In this document: positions 33,671-42,146 of the stretch, in pieces
Layout of the letters: each line of letters opens with the position of its first letter
Numbering within the stretch: position 1 is the first letter of the stretch
NCBI GenBank assembly: GCA_016177705.1
Contig: JACOUT010000014.1
Coordinates: forward strand, 62,001-126,000
DNA length: 64,000 nucleotides
Direction of reading: 5' to 3'
Source: Deltaproteobacteria bacterium
GTDB lineage: Bacteria > Myxococcota > UBA727 > VGSZ01
The notes under the pieces: generated by a model
Told to the model about the DNA's origin: nothing
The model's input: the letters and a program-made list of their open reading frames with translations, nothing else
The model's database searches: none
Made by a program: the position numbers and the translations under genes

Positions 33671-35086
33671 TCAGAATGGATCGCGCGTGAGCTCGATCGC
33701 CTCGCTCATCTGGGCGTCGCTCACGGTGCGGTCGCCCGCGAGGCACGCGATGGTCTGGGCGACTCGGACGGCGCGGTCATGCGCGTCACGCGACGGAAGC
33801 AAGCTGCTCTCGAGCGCGCGAACGACGAGGGACTTCGCGCCAGCGCCGAGGTTCGCGCCCAGGTGTCGCTCGGCGCGCGCGGCGGCCACGCGTTCCGCGA
33901 TGACGGCGGAGGCCTCGCCGACGGGCTCGGTCTCGATCGCGGCGAGGTCAATCGGCGACACCGAGACACGCACGTCGAAGCGCTCGGCGAGCGCCAGAGG
34001 AACGCGAGAGCGGTAGCGAGCGCGGTCGGCAGCGCTGCATCGACAGCGAGGCGAGGGGAAGCGGCCACATGGACACGCGGCCATCGACGCGACGAGGAGG
34101 CATCGAGCGGGGTAGCGCAGCGTTCCCGATGCCCGCGCGAGCACGACTTCACCGCTCTCGATCGGTTCGCGGAGCACTTCGAGCGTCACCCGCGAGAACT
34201 CGGGAAGCTCGTCGAGGAACAGAACGCCGTGATGCGCCAACGTGACCTCGCCCGGTCGCGGGATGCTCGCGCCGCCGCCGACGAGGCCGGGTGGCGTCGT
34301 CGAGTGATGGGGCGCGCGGAACGGCCGCGTGTGGATGAGACCGCCGCCGATGTTCAAACCAGCTGCCGAATGGACGCGCGTCACTTCGAGGGCTTCGGTG
34401 TCGGTGAGCGGCGGCAGGATCCCGGGCAGGCGACGCGCGAGCATCGTCTTGCCCGCGCCGGGACCGCCGATGAGCAACACGTTGTGACCACCAGCGGCGG
34501 CGACCTCGAGCGCTCTGCGTGCTTGGTGGTGGCCACGGACATCCCGCATGTCCTGCTGCGCACCGAGCGGCTGCAGTTGCCGGCGCTGCGCCTTGACGAC
34601 GTTCGCTCGCTTGCCCGCGAGGAAGTCGAGCGCGTCGACCAGGCGCCGAACGACAACGACCCGGACGCCGTCGACGAGGGCAGCCTCGTCCGCGTTCTCG
34701 GGCGCCACGAGCACGACGTCGACGTGCCCTCGGAGCGCCTCGACGGCGGCGAGAGCGCCACGGACGGGGCGCACCTCGCCGCTGAGCGAGAGCTCGCCGA
34801 CGGCGCCAACGCCGTGGTGTTCGTCCGCGTTGGCGACGGCGAGAGCGATCGGGAGGTCGAGTGCCGTTCCGTCGATGGCGCGCCCGCCGGCGTCGCACGA
34901 GACCGTCACCCGTCGGTCGATCGTGTAGCGCGCGTTTGCGAGGGCCGCTTGCACGCGCACGCGCGACTCGCGCTCGGCGGCGGAGGCGAGCCCCTTGATG
35001 ATGAGCGTCGTGAGGCCGGGCTCGCCCTGAGCGGCGACGTTCACGACGTGAGCTTCGATGCCGCGGAGTGTTGCGCTGAGGATCAT
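33671..35086 (-). CDS. comM: ComM/YifB family Mg-chelatase-like ATPase
   Basis: ComM is a hexameric helicase that promotes branch migration of incoming single strands during natural transformation; relatives occur in most bacteria. The 471-residue protein has the N-terminal Lon-like domain and Walker A IGGPGAGKTM (206-215). It also has the family segment RPFRAPHHSTT, Walker B GVLFLDELPEF, and the Cys motif ACPCGRFPSPRCRC. Length is slightly short of the usual 500. It is coupled by ATGA to the small gene at 35083. Being among element genes, it may be an accessory copy or part of interrupted chromosome. Confidence 0.9.
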   Translation of the reverse strand: MILSATLRGIEAHVVNVAAQGEPGLTTLIIKGLASAAERESRVRVQAALANARYTIDRRVTVSCDAGGRAIDGTALDLPIALAVANADEHHGVGAVGELSLSGEVRPVRGALAAVEALRGHVDVVLVAPENADEAALVDGVRVVVVRRLVDALDFLAGKRANVVKAQRRQLQPLGAQQDMRDVRGHHQARRALEVAAAGGHNVLLIGGPGAGKTMLARRLPGILPPLTDTEALEVTRVHSAAGLNIGGGLIHTRPFRAPHHSTTPPGLVGGGASIPRPGEVTLAHHGVLFLDELPEFSRVTLEVLREPIESGEVVLARASGTLRYPARCLLVASMAACPCGRFPSPRCRCSAADRARYRSRVPLALAERFDVRVSVSPIDLAAIETEPVGEASAVIAERVAAARAERHLGANLGAGAKSLVVRALESSLLPSRDAHDRAVRVAQTIACLAGDRTVSDAQMSEAIELTRDPF

Positions 35087-35307
35087 CGCGCTGCTCCACG
35101 CGCTTCGTCGGCGCCGAGGACGGGAGTGGCGTCGCGGATCTGCATCTTGCCGGACACGGGCACCGCCGCGAGGTGGAGGCTCAACGAGCCGTCCTCGTTC
35201 TCGTAGGCGACGCCGATCTTGGTCCAGAACGACCTCTCCCTCCCCGCCGTCGACGGCGCGTCCTCGACCATCCACACATGCTTCATCTTTCTGCGCTCGC
35301 TCTTCAT
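35083..35307 (-). CDS. Small 'WxxxGxAF' family protein, copy B
   Basis: The 74-residue protein has MKHVWMVED...FWTKIGVAYENEDGSLSLHLAAVPVSG, aligned without gaps to the core of the protein at 30330. AAGGA lies before the ATG. The stop overlaps the comM start by four bases, so comM is translated downstream of a mobile-element-type gene. A longer in-frame start would run through the inverted repeat upstream and was rejected. Confidence 0.7.
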   Translation of the reverse strand: MKSERRKMKHVWMVEDAPSTAGRERSFWTKIGVAYENEDGSLSLHLAAVPVSGKMQIRDATPVLGADEARGAAR

Positions 35308-35314
35308 TGCGTGT

Positions 35315-35366
35315 CCTTTCGTGCGCGGCCTCCCGCGAGCCTGCGATGGGAGCCGCGCATGAAAGG
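35315..35366. promoter_or_regulatory. 15-base inverted repeat filling the gap between divergent genes
   Basis: CCTTTCGTGCGCGGC (35315-35329) pairs with GCCGCGCATGAAAGG (35352-35366) with one mismatch, and TCCC/GGGA extend the stem inward. Each arm contains the GAAAGG that acts as, or lies just before, the ribosome site of the gene on its side (minus start 35307, plus start 35381). This would allow shared control at DNA or RNA level. Confidence 0.55.
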
Positions 35367-35380
35367 GAGAGGTGTCGCGT

Positions 35381-36142
35381 ATGCTGGCGACCGCGATGGC
35401 GCTCCCCGACGAGTACGAGAGACAGCAGCGGTGGCGCCGGTACGGCGACGCGCTCAAGCAGGTGCCGCTCGTCCGTGGTCAGCGCGTGCTCGACCTCGGT
35501 TGTGGCGTCGGTGCTGCGAGCGCGTTGTTCGCAGCCGCGGGTGCCGACGTTATCGGCGTGGATGTCGACGACGCGCTGCTGCTCCGCGCCCGTGAGCTTC
35601 ACGCGGAACTTCGCTTCGAGAAGCACGATGTCGGCGCGCTCGACGCGTCGACGTTTGGGCGCGTCGATGGGATTTGGGCGAGCTTCGTCGCCGCGTACTT
35701 TTCGGATCTGCCGTCGTTCGTCGCGCGGCTTCGCGAGTTGCTCGTCGATGGTGGTTGGGTCGCGCTGGTGGAGATCGATGACCTACTCGGTCATGAGCCG
35801 CGGTCGGCGGCGTTCGCCGCGGACATCGCGGGCTTCTATGCGTGGGCGCGCGCGCAGGGCGGCTACGGCTTTCTCCATGGCCGCGCCCTCGCACCGGCTC
35901 TGCGCGACGCCGGGTTTGAGCTCGTGCATGAGGGGACGCTCGAGGACGGGGAGCTGTCGTTTCGGGGACCGGCGTCGGCCGACGTGGTGGAAGCGTGGCG
36001 CAGCCGGTTCACGCGCATGGGCGGGATGCGGACGTATTATGGCGATCGCTTCGGTGAGGTCAGCGGCGAGATCCTCGCGGCGCTCCAGGCGCCGTCACAC
36101 CGCTCGTTGTGTCGCGTCGACATCGTCGTGGCCCGCCGCTGA
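35381..36142 (+). CDS. Class I SAM-dependent methyltransferase
   Basis: The 253-residue protein has motif I VLDLGCGVGAASALF, the acidic end of strand 2 in VIGVDVDDALL, and a motif IV region FVAAYFSDLP, followed by LRELLVDGGWVALVEIDD. This is a small-molecule-type methyltransferase rather than a DNA methylase (no DPPY/NPPY). ATG at 35381 has GAGG eight bases upstream; a GTG three codons earlier is less likely. The substrate cannot be deduced. Confidence 0.8.
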   Translation: MLATAMALPDEYERQQRWRRYGDALKQVPLVRGQRVLDLGCGVGAASALFAAAGADVIGVDVDDALLLRARELHAELRFEKHDVGALDASTFGRVDGIWASFVAAYFSDLPSFVARLRELLVDGGWVALVEIDDLLGHEPRSAAFAADIAGFYAWARAQGGYGFLHGRALAPALRDAGFELVHEGTLEDGELSFRGPASADVVEAWRSRFTRMGGMRTYYGDRFGEVSGEILAALQAPSHRSLCRVDIVVARR

Positions 36143-36382
36143 CCTGTCGCGCGTGACAGCACGCCCGATGCGGACAGGCGCAGATTCACAACGCACATTC
36201 TAGATTCGCCACCGTCACCGTCGGCGTCGCCCTCGTCCGTCGAGGCGCGCCGACGGTCTGCCTGCGCTGCCATCGTCGGGCGCGCGCCACCCGAGCTGGA
36301 GGCCGAGCCCTCGCTGTCCGGCACCGTCGCGGATACGTCGGCGTCAAGGGGCATGGGATTGCGGTCCAACTGACGCCTGTCC

Positions 36383-38377
36383 GTGAACTCCGCTACGCTC
36401 CCGGCTCCTGTGACGACGTCGATGTTCCTGCAATTCCTCGATGCCGCCGGCTATCAGACCGGCGTCCGCCGCGAGGGGTTCACGGAGATTCTCGCGGTTC
36501 TTGGCTCCGAACGTTTCGTCGGCCGAGGCATCACGGATGACGAGGCTGAGGCGGACCTGCTGCGCGTCATGTTTCCGTCGACGGTGGCGCGTGAGCTGCT
36601 CGCGGCGAGGATCGCCACGATGGCAGTGCCGGCGCCGGTGACCTTGGCTCCGACGCTCGATGAGCCGCCCGATGCGCCGGTCGCTGTGGAAGTCGCGGAG
36701 CCCGTCGCCTCCGTCACTCTCCCCGTGGACGCGCCCGCGTCGCCGAGCACCACGGTTGAGGTCGCGCCGACCGTCGCTCTCGCGCTCGATGCCATCGCGG
36801 TCGAGAGCGCGCCGCTCTCGGCGCCTGAGCCAGTCGAGGGACCGTCCAGCAAGCTGGAGAGCGTCGCTGCGCCGCTGGAGCTCCCCGCCGCTCTCCCGGC
36901 GATGGCGACCACGTCGCCGGTGCCGTCGACGCCTGAGCCTTCGCGCCCGAAGATCGACGCGCGCGCGGAGCTTGCGACGATCGAGGAGATCCTCGCTGAC
37001 ATCGAGGACCAGCTCGATGACCTCGGTCTGCTCGCCCCGGAGGGGCAGCGGCTGTTGATGCTCCTGTTCATCTGTCGCGCGCGCGCGTGCGTCGAGCGAG
37101 CGCCGACCAGTGAGGTGCATGCCGCGACTGCGCGCGTCGCGAAGCGGCTCTCGGATCTGGCGAAGGTGTTCTGGCCTGGCTCGGTCCGCGCGCTGCAGAT
37201 GCACGTGATGCCGGCGGATGCGCTGCCGCGGCGGACGCGCGTCCAGCCGACGACGTGGGCGGAGGCTGCGAACGGCGTCGAGATGCTGATTGCGGACCGT
37301 CGCTACGCCGATAACCGCGCCGGTCGCGACGAGTACGGCTATGCCGACGCCGACTCGCTGAGCCCGCGACCGCCGAAAGAGGAGGCGCTCATCGTCGAGG
37401 TGCGCTCGGTGCTGCAGTCGCTCGAGGTGAGCTTCGACGTGAGCAAGGCCGAGCGCGCAGCAGCGCAGCTTCGTTGGCTCCGTGGCCGCGTGCCCGGGCG
37501 CGAGTGGGGAACGCTGATGGGCAAGCTTCGGCAGAAGCTGACGCTGCTCGGGAGCGAAGGAACCGTGTTGCGGGATCTGCTCGATGCCAACTACGCGCCA
37601 GCGACCCACTGGAAGGAGCTCCTCGGCGGGAAGCCTGCACCCGCGCCAACGCAAGCGGCGACCCCAGCGCCAGTCGTCGTCGACCTCGCGAAGTTGCGCG
37701 CGGAGGTTCCAGCGACGGGTTGTGCGGAGGACGTGCTCATCTCGTACTTGCAGCGCGCGCTCGTCGCCTTCGACACAGCGGGGCTCGTCGAGGTCGTTCG
37801 TCCGCTGAGCACGGACCTCGCGAAGATCGCGCACGTCGATGTATTCGCGGACCGGCGCGCGCGGCGGCGGTGGCGCGAGGTTCTTTCGGCCCTCTCGCTC
37901 GTTGAGAGCGATGCGCCGACGTCGTCACAGGAAGGTGCTGCCGTCGAGCAGCCCGACGATGACGAGTCTGTCGATGTCGGCAGCGAAGAGTTTCAGGCGC
38001 TCCTGGCCTCGGTCGTCGCCGAGACGAAGGGAAAACGAGCGCTGTTCGTCTCGAACCGCGAGGATCCGGAGCTCGAGGCGAAGCTGAGCGAAATGCTCGG
38101 CATGACGATCACGTGGGCGGAGGCGACGCCGCGTCGCGCGCAGGCGGCGTGTGAGAAGATCGCTCGAGGCTCCTTCGACTTCGTGCTGTCAGCGACCGGC
38201 TTTCAGCGGCACAACGTCGATGAGATGCTGACGAACGCCGCCCGCTCCGGGGGCATCGTGCGCGTCCGCGTCAACCGCGGCCGGCCGGTGACCTGCGTTC
38301 GCGCGATTGCGCGCGAGCTCGGGCTCGACCGCCGGCCGCGGACGTTGGTCCACGAGCGCGCGCTCAGCGACGGTTGA
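36383..38377 (+). CDS. Large unknown protein with a C-terminal DUF2325-like domain
   Basis: This encodes 664 residues. Residues 80-200 are a low-complexity Pro/Ala/Val-rich linker. A helical middle follows, with IDARAELATIEEILADIEDQ as its start. The end (about 545-664), KRALFVSNREDPELEAKLSEML to FDFVLSATGFQRHNVDEML and GGIVRVRVNRGRPVTCVRAIA, resembles DUF2325, a Rossmann-like domain seen in mobile-element proteins. Start: GTG at 36383 is given, but ATG at 36422 (MFLQFLDAAGYQ) is equally possible; neither has a clear ribosome site. Function unknown. Confidence 0.65.
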   Translation: MNSATLPAPVTTSMFLQFLDAAGYQTGVRREGFTEILAVLGSERFVGRGITDDEAEADLLRVMFPSTVARELLAARIATMAVPAPVTLAPTLDEPPDAPVAVEVAEPVASVTLPVDAPASPSTTVEVAPTVALALDAIAVESAPLSAPEPVEGPSSKLESVAAPLELPAALPAMATTSPVPSTPEPSRPKIDARAELATIEEILADIEDQLDDLGLLAPEGQRLLMLLFICRARACVERAPTSEVHAATARVAKRLSDLAKVFWPGSVRALQMHVMPADALPRRTRVQPTTWAEAANGVEMLIADRRYADNRAGRDEYGYADADSLSPRPPKEEALIVEVRSVLQSLEVSFDVSKAERAAAQLRWLRGRVPGREWGTLMGKLRQKLTLLGSEGTVLRDLLDANYAPATHWKELLGGKPAPAPTQAATPAPVVVDLAKLRAEVPATGCAEDVLISYLQRALVAFDTAGLVEVVRPLSTDLAKIAHVDVFADRRARRRWREVLSALSLVESDAPTSSQEGAAVEQPDDDESVDVGSEEFQALLASVVAETKGKRALFVSNREDPELEAKLSEMLGMTITWAEATPRRAQAACEKIARGSFDFVLSATGFQRHNVDEMLTNAARSGGIVRVRVNRGRPVTCVRAIARELGLDRRPRTLVHERALSDG

Positions 38378-38387
38378 TGCGCGCTCG

Positions 38388-38624
38388 TTACCGCGAGAAC
38401 GCGAGCTCGGCTTGCGCTCTCGTTCCGTAGCACGCGAGGTACTTTTCGCCGCGCTTCGCCGCCGAGTGATAGGTCGCCCCGGCGGCGGTGTGCTCGACGG
38501 GCTCGCCCATCGCGAAGCAGCCGCGGGCGTAGAGCGGTGGCAGTACGTTGAGCATGTGCTCGTACTGCTCCTCGCTGATCTCGACGAGCGTTCCGGGCGT
38601 TTTGCGATCCGTTTTGAAGTCCAT
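38388..38624 (-). CDS. Small DUF1419-like protein
   Basis: The 78-residue product contains ISEEQYEHMLNVLPPLYARGCFAMGEP, close to the pattern of DUF1419 (YxxMLxxLPPL...FxMGEP), a small plasmid- and element-borne family of unknown function. It is convergent with the large gene ending at 38377 and 22 bases downstream of the zinc-finger gene. GGAG precedes the ATG. Confidence 0.6.
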   Translation of the reverse strand: MDFKTDRKTPGTLVEISEEQYEHMLNVLPPLYARGCFAMGEPVEHTAAGATYHSAAKRGEKYLACYGTRAQAELAFSR

Positions 38625-38646
38625 CGGGGGCCTCTCCTTGGTGAAG

Positions 38647-38829
38647 TCACTCGGCGTCGCCGGTGACGACCGCCGGCACCGGCGACGCCGGACGCGGTTG
38701 GTGAAGTGCGCGCTGCGCGCTCGCGCAGGCCGCGCACAGGTGCGTCGAGTCGATGTCCGGCGAGTCGTTCGGATCGTGGTCGGCGCCGCAGATCGAGCAC
38801 GGCACGTCGGCTGTGGTGATGGTGTTCAT
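38647..38829 (-). CDS. Tiny zinc-ribbon protein
   Basis: The 60-residue product has two Cys pairs, CSIC (11-14) and CAAC (32-35), a likely zinc-binding knuckle, and a Pro-rich tail. It sits between two other short minus-strand genes. There is no further clue to function. Confidence 0.5.
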   Translation of the reverse strand: MNTITTADVPCSICGADHDPNDSPDIDSTHLCAACASAQRALHQPRPASPVPAVVTGDAE

Positions 38830-38873
38830 AGTGGTGGTGAGGGGCGGCCCGCGAGAGCCGCCCCTCGTTGCCC

Positions 38874-39332
38874 TCACGCCTTCGCAGCGGGCTTCTTGAA
38901 GCGGCGGACTTCGCGCATCTGGTACTTGAGCTGCTGCGCGTCGCCGCGGTCGCCGATGAGGAGCGAGAGGGACTCGTCGCGGTTGAGGAACGCCACGCCG
39001 TCCCTGTTCTTGAAGTCGACGTTGTTGTTCGTCGCGTCGAAGATGTTCGCGTAGGGCTTGCGCTTCGGCTCGTCGCCGGGGCGGGCGTTGCCCTCGCCGT
39101 TGTTCGGTCCGTCGAACTGGCTGTTCGGGCAGACGAGGTAGACCTTCTGCTTGGGGTCGCCCTTCTTGCCGACGAAGACGCGGTGGGAGGTGCCGCTCTT
39201 GGTCGGGAAGGCCACGCCGACCTTGTTCCACTTGGCGTCCTTGCCTTCGCCCTCGATGAGGAAGATCTCGTGGGAGGGGACGTTCTTCTTCGCTGTGTCC
39301 GTCTTCTGCGTCGTCGTCGTGCTGGTCATCAT
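38874..39332 (-). CDS. Small 'WxxxGxAF' family protein, copy C, with a second half-repeat
   Basis: In this 152-residue protein the N-terminal half, SHEIFLIEGEGKDAKWNKVGVAFPTKSG, matches the cores at 30330 and 35083. The C-terminal half contains VDFKNRDGVAFLNRDESLSLLIG, a second, more divergent version of the same strand pattern. Thus it looks like an internal duplication of the family unit. Purine-rich AGAAAGAGAG precedes the tandem ATG ATG start. Confidence 0.65.
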   Translation of the reverse strand: MMTSTTTTQKTDTAKKNVPSHEIFLIEGEGKDAKWNKVGVAFPTKSGTSHRVFVGKKGDPKQKVYLVCPNSQFDGPNNGEGNARPGDEPKRKPYANIFDATNNNVDFKNRDGVAFLNRDESLSLLIGDRGDAQQLKYQMREVRRFKKPAAKA

Positions 39333-39367
39333 GTGCTCGCTCTCTTTCTTTTCTGGGGTTGGTCTGC

Positions 39368-39392
39368 CGCCCCTTCACCCGGCTGAGGGGCG
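39368..39392. promoter_or_regulatory. Hairpin in divergent intergenic region
   Basis: CGCCCCT (39368-39374) and AGGGGCG (39386-39392) are exact complements with an 11-base spacer. They lie in the 264-base gap between the starts at 39332 (minus) and 39597 (plus). A short GAGCC-G-GGCTC palindrome follows at 39457-39467. Either may be an operator or a 5' leader hairpin; no gene is seen in the gap. Confidence 0.3.
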
Positions 39393-39596
39393 CGGACACG
39401 ACCCAGGAGCGGCCAACGTCGTCGAGACGAAGCGAGCGAGGCGACCGGCGTGACAGGAGCCGGGCTCTGGCGGACCTGGCGCGACGGTTGACGAAGCGAG
39501 GGAGGAGCAGACGGCGGACGCTCGAGAGAGCGAGATGTTCGCCACAGACGATGCAGAACGTTGCGGCGATGGCCGTCCCCGCGATATCGCAGCCTC

Positions 39597-39962
39597 ATGA
39601 ACGAACGCATTCAGCGCGAGCTGCAGAAGTCGGTCGAGGCCTTCGCAACCGATGTCACCGCTATCCTTCAGCGTGCAGTGGCGGACGCCGTGGCAGAGGC
39701 ACTCGGCGGCTCACGCAGAGCGACGACAGCGGCGAAGGGCACGTCTGCGCTGAGAGGCGGGAAGACGGAGGCTGCCCGCGCGGCGCGTGCCGAGGCGCTG
39801 CTCCGCGAGCTGAAGCGCAAGGGTGATCGCCGCATCGAAGAGATTGCGAAGAGCATGCGGACGTCGACGAAGGCGCTGACGGCGCCCATGGGGCGCCTGT
39901 TGAGCGCGAAGCAGGTCAAGAAGACGGGCGTCGCGCGCGGAACGAAGTACCGCGTCGCGTAG
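39597..39962 (+). CDS. Small winged-helix-like DNA-binding protein
   Basis: The 121-residue product has an N-terminal amphipathic helix (QRELQKSVEAFATDVTAIL), likely for oligomerisation. A basic linker follows, then a C-terminal segment DRRIEEIAKSMRTSTKALTAPMGRLLSAKQVKKTG...GTKYRVA that reads as helix-turn-helix plus wing. Similar proteins are frequent in myxobacterial accessory DNA. It is probably a nucleoid-type or local regulator. Confidence 0.65.
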   Translation: MNERIQRELQKSVEAFATDVTAILQRAVADAVAEALGGSRRATTAAKGTSALRGGKTEAARAARAEALLRELKRKGDRRIEEIAKSMRTSTKALTAPMGRLLSAKQVKKTGVARGTKYRVA

Positions 39963-39997
39963 CGCGCCGGTAATCTGCGTCGCTCACGTCACCGTCG

Positions 39998-40012
39998 AAC
40001 CGCGGCGGTTTT
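39998..40012 (+). terminator. Short hairpin with T tract between convergent genes
   Basis: AACCG-CGG-CGGTT is followed by TT on the plus strand (a TTTT run in total), between the stop at 39962 (plus) and the helicase stop at 40011 (minus). The stem is only five pairs, so this is a weak candidate. Confidence 0.4.
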
Positions 40013-42146
40013 ACGTCACGCGAAGAAGCGCTCCGGTTCGTTCGAGACCACGTCGAGCGATGCCAATGACGTCGTTCCGCCACTTCTCGTCCGCACCGAC
40101 GGTCTTGTCGACGTCGAAGTCCTGCACGCCCCCCAAGAGGAGCGAGAAGCTGTCGATGCGCTTCCTCATGATCTGTACGAGCCGATGGTCGCGCGTCCCC
40201 TTGAACGCGGGGTACGCATAGCGGATGGGATCGCCGGTCACGGCGGCCCAGCAGTTCACACGGCGAAGCCTGCCGTTGCGTTGCACGGTGCGAATGGGGC
40301 TCGGGTCGAGCTCATAGTGAACGAGGTGCCGGCAGTAGCGGTGCAGGTCGATGCCCTCCGAGAGCTTGTCGGTGACGACGAGAACGTCCGGGCCGAACGG
40401 GCTGTTGAACATCGCGAGGAGCGTGTCGGGCTCTCGTTGGTGGCTAAAGAGGACTTCATCTTTCACATCGTCGGTCGGCTCGCACAGGGCGAACACACGC
40501 GACCCGGCGCCGCCAGGCAGGAGCTCGACGCCGTCGAGCCCGTCAGCCGCGGCGTTCTTCAAGACGGCGCGCGCCGAGCGCGATGACAAGAGCGTCGCGT
40601 ATAGCCGGCTCGCCGCATCTGCGAGCGTCTCCCTGGCGCTCGCGCTTCGCGGCTTCACGCTCGAAATGCGCTCTGCAAGTGAGTCGCCGAGCGGCGTCTC
40701 AGAGAGCCACTGGCCCGTCTGCGCACGGACGACGTCCGTGACAAGCCACTCGATGAACGCAGCCCGCACGTCCTCGCTGTCGTGGGCGCTCGCGCCCCCG
40801 TCGCCCTCGTCGTCGTGCTCGACCTTCTCAGCGAACAGAACCTCACGCCACGCCTGGGCGAGCGAGCCCCTGGGCGGCATGAGGCGTGTCGGCCGGAGCG
40901 GCGGTAGCCCCGCGTGCAGCTGAGTCGCCAATTCCTGCGCAGTGGCGATGTGATGGCAAAACAGAAGGACCTTCTCGCCTTGTTTCAAGACGGCGCGGAC
41001 AGCCTCGGTGACGGCCTTCATCTTGGAGTGCACCCCGACGCGCGAGCGCACGGGACCGATCGCATTCAGGTGGTGGGCGATGACGCTGACATCGCGATGC
41101 GTGGATGGGAGTGTCGTCATGGCTGATGAGAGTTCCGCACGCTCCTCGTCGAAATGCCGCCATCCGACGTGAAAGCGCGCGTCGTTCGTCGCCCCCGCTC
41201 GCTCCATGCCCGCTGCCTTCGCAAGGCGTAGCGCGCGGTCCATGCGGAGCATGAGCGTCAGCTCGTCCTCTTTTGCCACCGGTACATCGATGGGCCAATC
41301 CTGCGAGTGCCCAAAGGAAGAGCGCTCGTTCCGAAGTGCTTCGACATCATGTCGAATGACGAAGCGGCTGATTGCTTCGACAGCAGCGTGCGCCCGCTCT
41401 CGGAGCCTCTCTGCGACCACCTCGGGGCTTCGGGCCGTGCTCCCGTCGTAGAGGTCTTTCAGGGCGTTCTTGTAGGCGCGCACCGCCGGTTTCGCCTCCT
41501 CTCCGCCGATGAGAAGAAGCATGCGGTTCAGCTCCTCGATCTCGATGCTGAACGGCGTAGCCGTGAGGATGAGCACGCGCTTGGCGAGCTTTCGCTGGTC
41601 GCGAAGCGCTTGGCTGAAGCTCGTCCCGTCGCCCCGGGCGCGGTGGGCCTCGTCGACGATGAGGAGATCGCACGCGAGATGGATGGACGCCGCAGCCGAG
41701 TGCTTGGTGACTTGGATGGCGCCGGCGCGAAGCCTCGAGACGTCCTTGGTTGCCTTCACGCGCCTGGCGTCGACCTGCAGATGTTTTGCGCACTGCCTGA
41801 GTGGCGCAACGTGAGAGAGGAGCTCCTCCTCCCAGCGCCGCACCATCGCGTCGTTGGGGACGAGGATGCGAACGTTGCCGCGCTCTCCCGCGCCCGCGAC
41901 CACCCAGGCGACGAGCGCCGCGACCGTCGTCTTTCCGAGACCAACGTCGTCTGCGAGGAGGACGCCGCGCCGCGCCGGTTTGCCGTGGCTGCCGTTCAAG
42001 CGCGCGAGGATCTCCGCCGCTGTCCGGAGCTGTCGCGCGGTGCTCTCGGGAACGAGCGGGCGCTTGCTCGAGTGCACGTAGCAGTCCGGCGAGTGCATGA
42101 ACTCCCACGACTGGGCGGATAGGCCGAGACGCTCAACGGGCAGCAT
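40011..42146 (-). CDS. SNF2/SF2-type helicase of a restriction-like operon
   Basis: The 711-residue ATPase has motif I LADDVGLGKTT (66-73), motif II DEAH in LLIVDEAHRARG, motif III LILTATPFS, motif V VTDKLSEGIDLH and motif VI IRTVQRNGRLRR, all intact. It should be an active DNA translocase or helicase. An insertion with an acidic run (EHDDEGDGGASAHD) lies between the two RecA folds. Its ATG shares one base with the stop of the Tdp1-like gene (TGATG), so the two are made together. Helicase plus phospholipase-D-type nuclease is a recurring combination in anti-phage systems. Confidence 0.88.
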   Translation of the reverse strand: MLPVERLGLSAQSWEFMHSPDCYVHSSKRPLVPESTARQLRTAAEILARLNGSHGKPARRGVLLADDVGLGKTTVAALVAWVVAGAGERGNVRILVPNDAMVRRWEEELLSHVAPLRQCAKHLQVDARRVKATKDVSRLRAGAIQVTKHSAAASIHLACDLLIVDEAHRARGDGTSFSQALRDQRKLAKRVLILTATPFSIEIEELNRMLLLIGGEEAKPAVRAYKNALKDLYDGSTARSPEVVAERLRERAHAAVEAISRFVIRHDVEALRNERSSFGHSQDWPIDVPVAKEDELTLMLRMDRALRLAKAAGMERAGATNDARFHVGWRHFDEERAELSSAMTTLPSTHRDVSVIAHHLNAIGPVRSRVGVHSKMKAVTEAVRAVLKQGEKVLLFCHHIATAQELATQLHAGLPPLRPTRLMPPRGSLAQAWREVLFAEKVEHDDEGDGGASAHDSEDVRAAFIEWLVTDVVRAQTGQWLSETPLGDSLAERISSVKPRSASARETLADAASRLYATLLSSRSARAVLKNAAADGLDGVELLPGGAGSRVFALCEPTDDVKDEVLFSHQREPDTLLAMFNSPFGPDVLVVTDKLSEGIDLHRYCRHLVHYELDPSPIRTVQRNGRLRRVNCWAAVTGDPIRYAYPAFKGTRDHRLVQIMRKRIDSFSLLLGGVQDFDVDKTVGADEKWRNDVIGIARRGLERTGALLRVT

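Noticed and set aside
36143..36382. A possible short minus-strand gene starting near 36369
   Set aside because: The product would be disordered, without motif, and would overlap the methyltransferase end; treated as intergenic.
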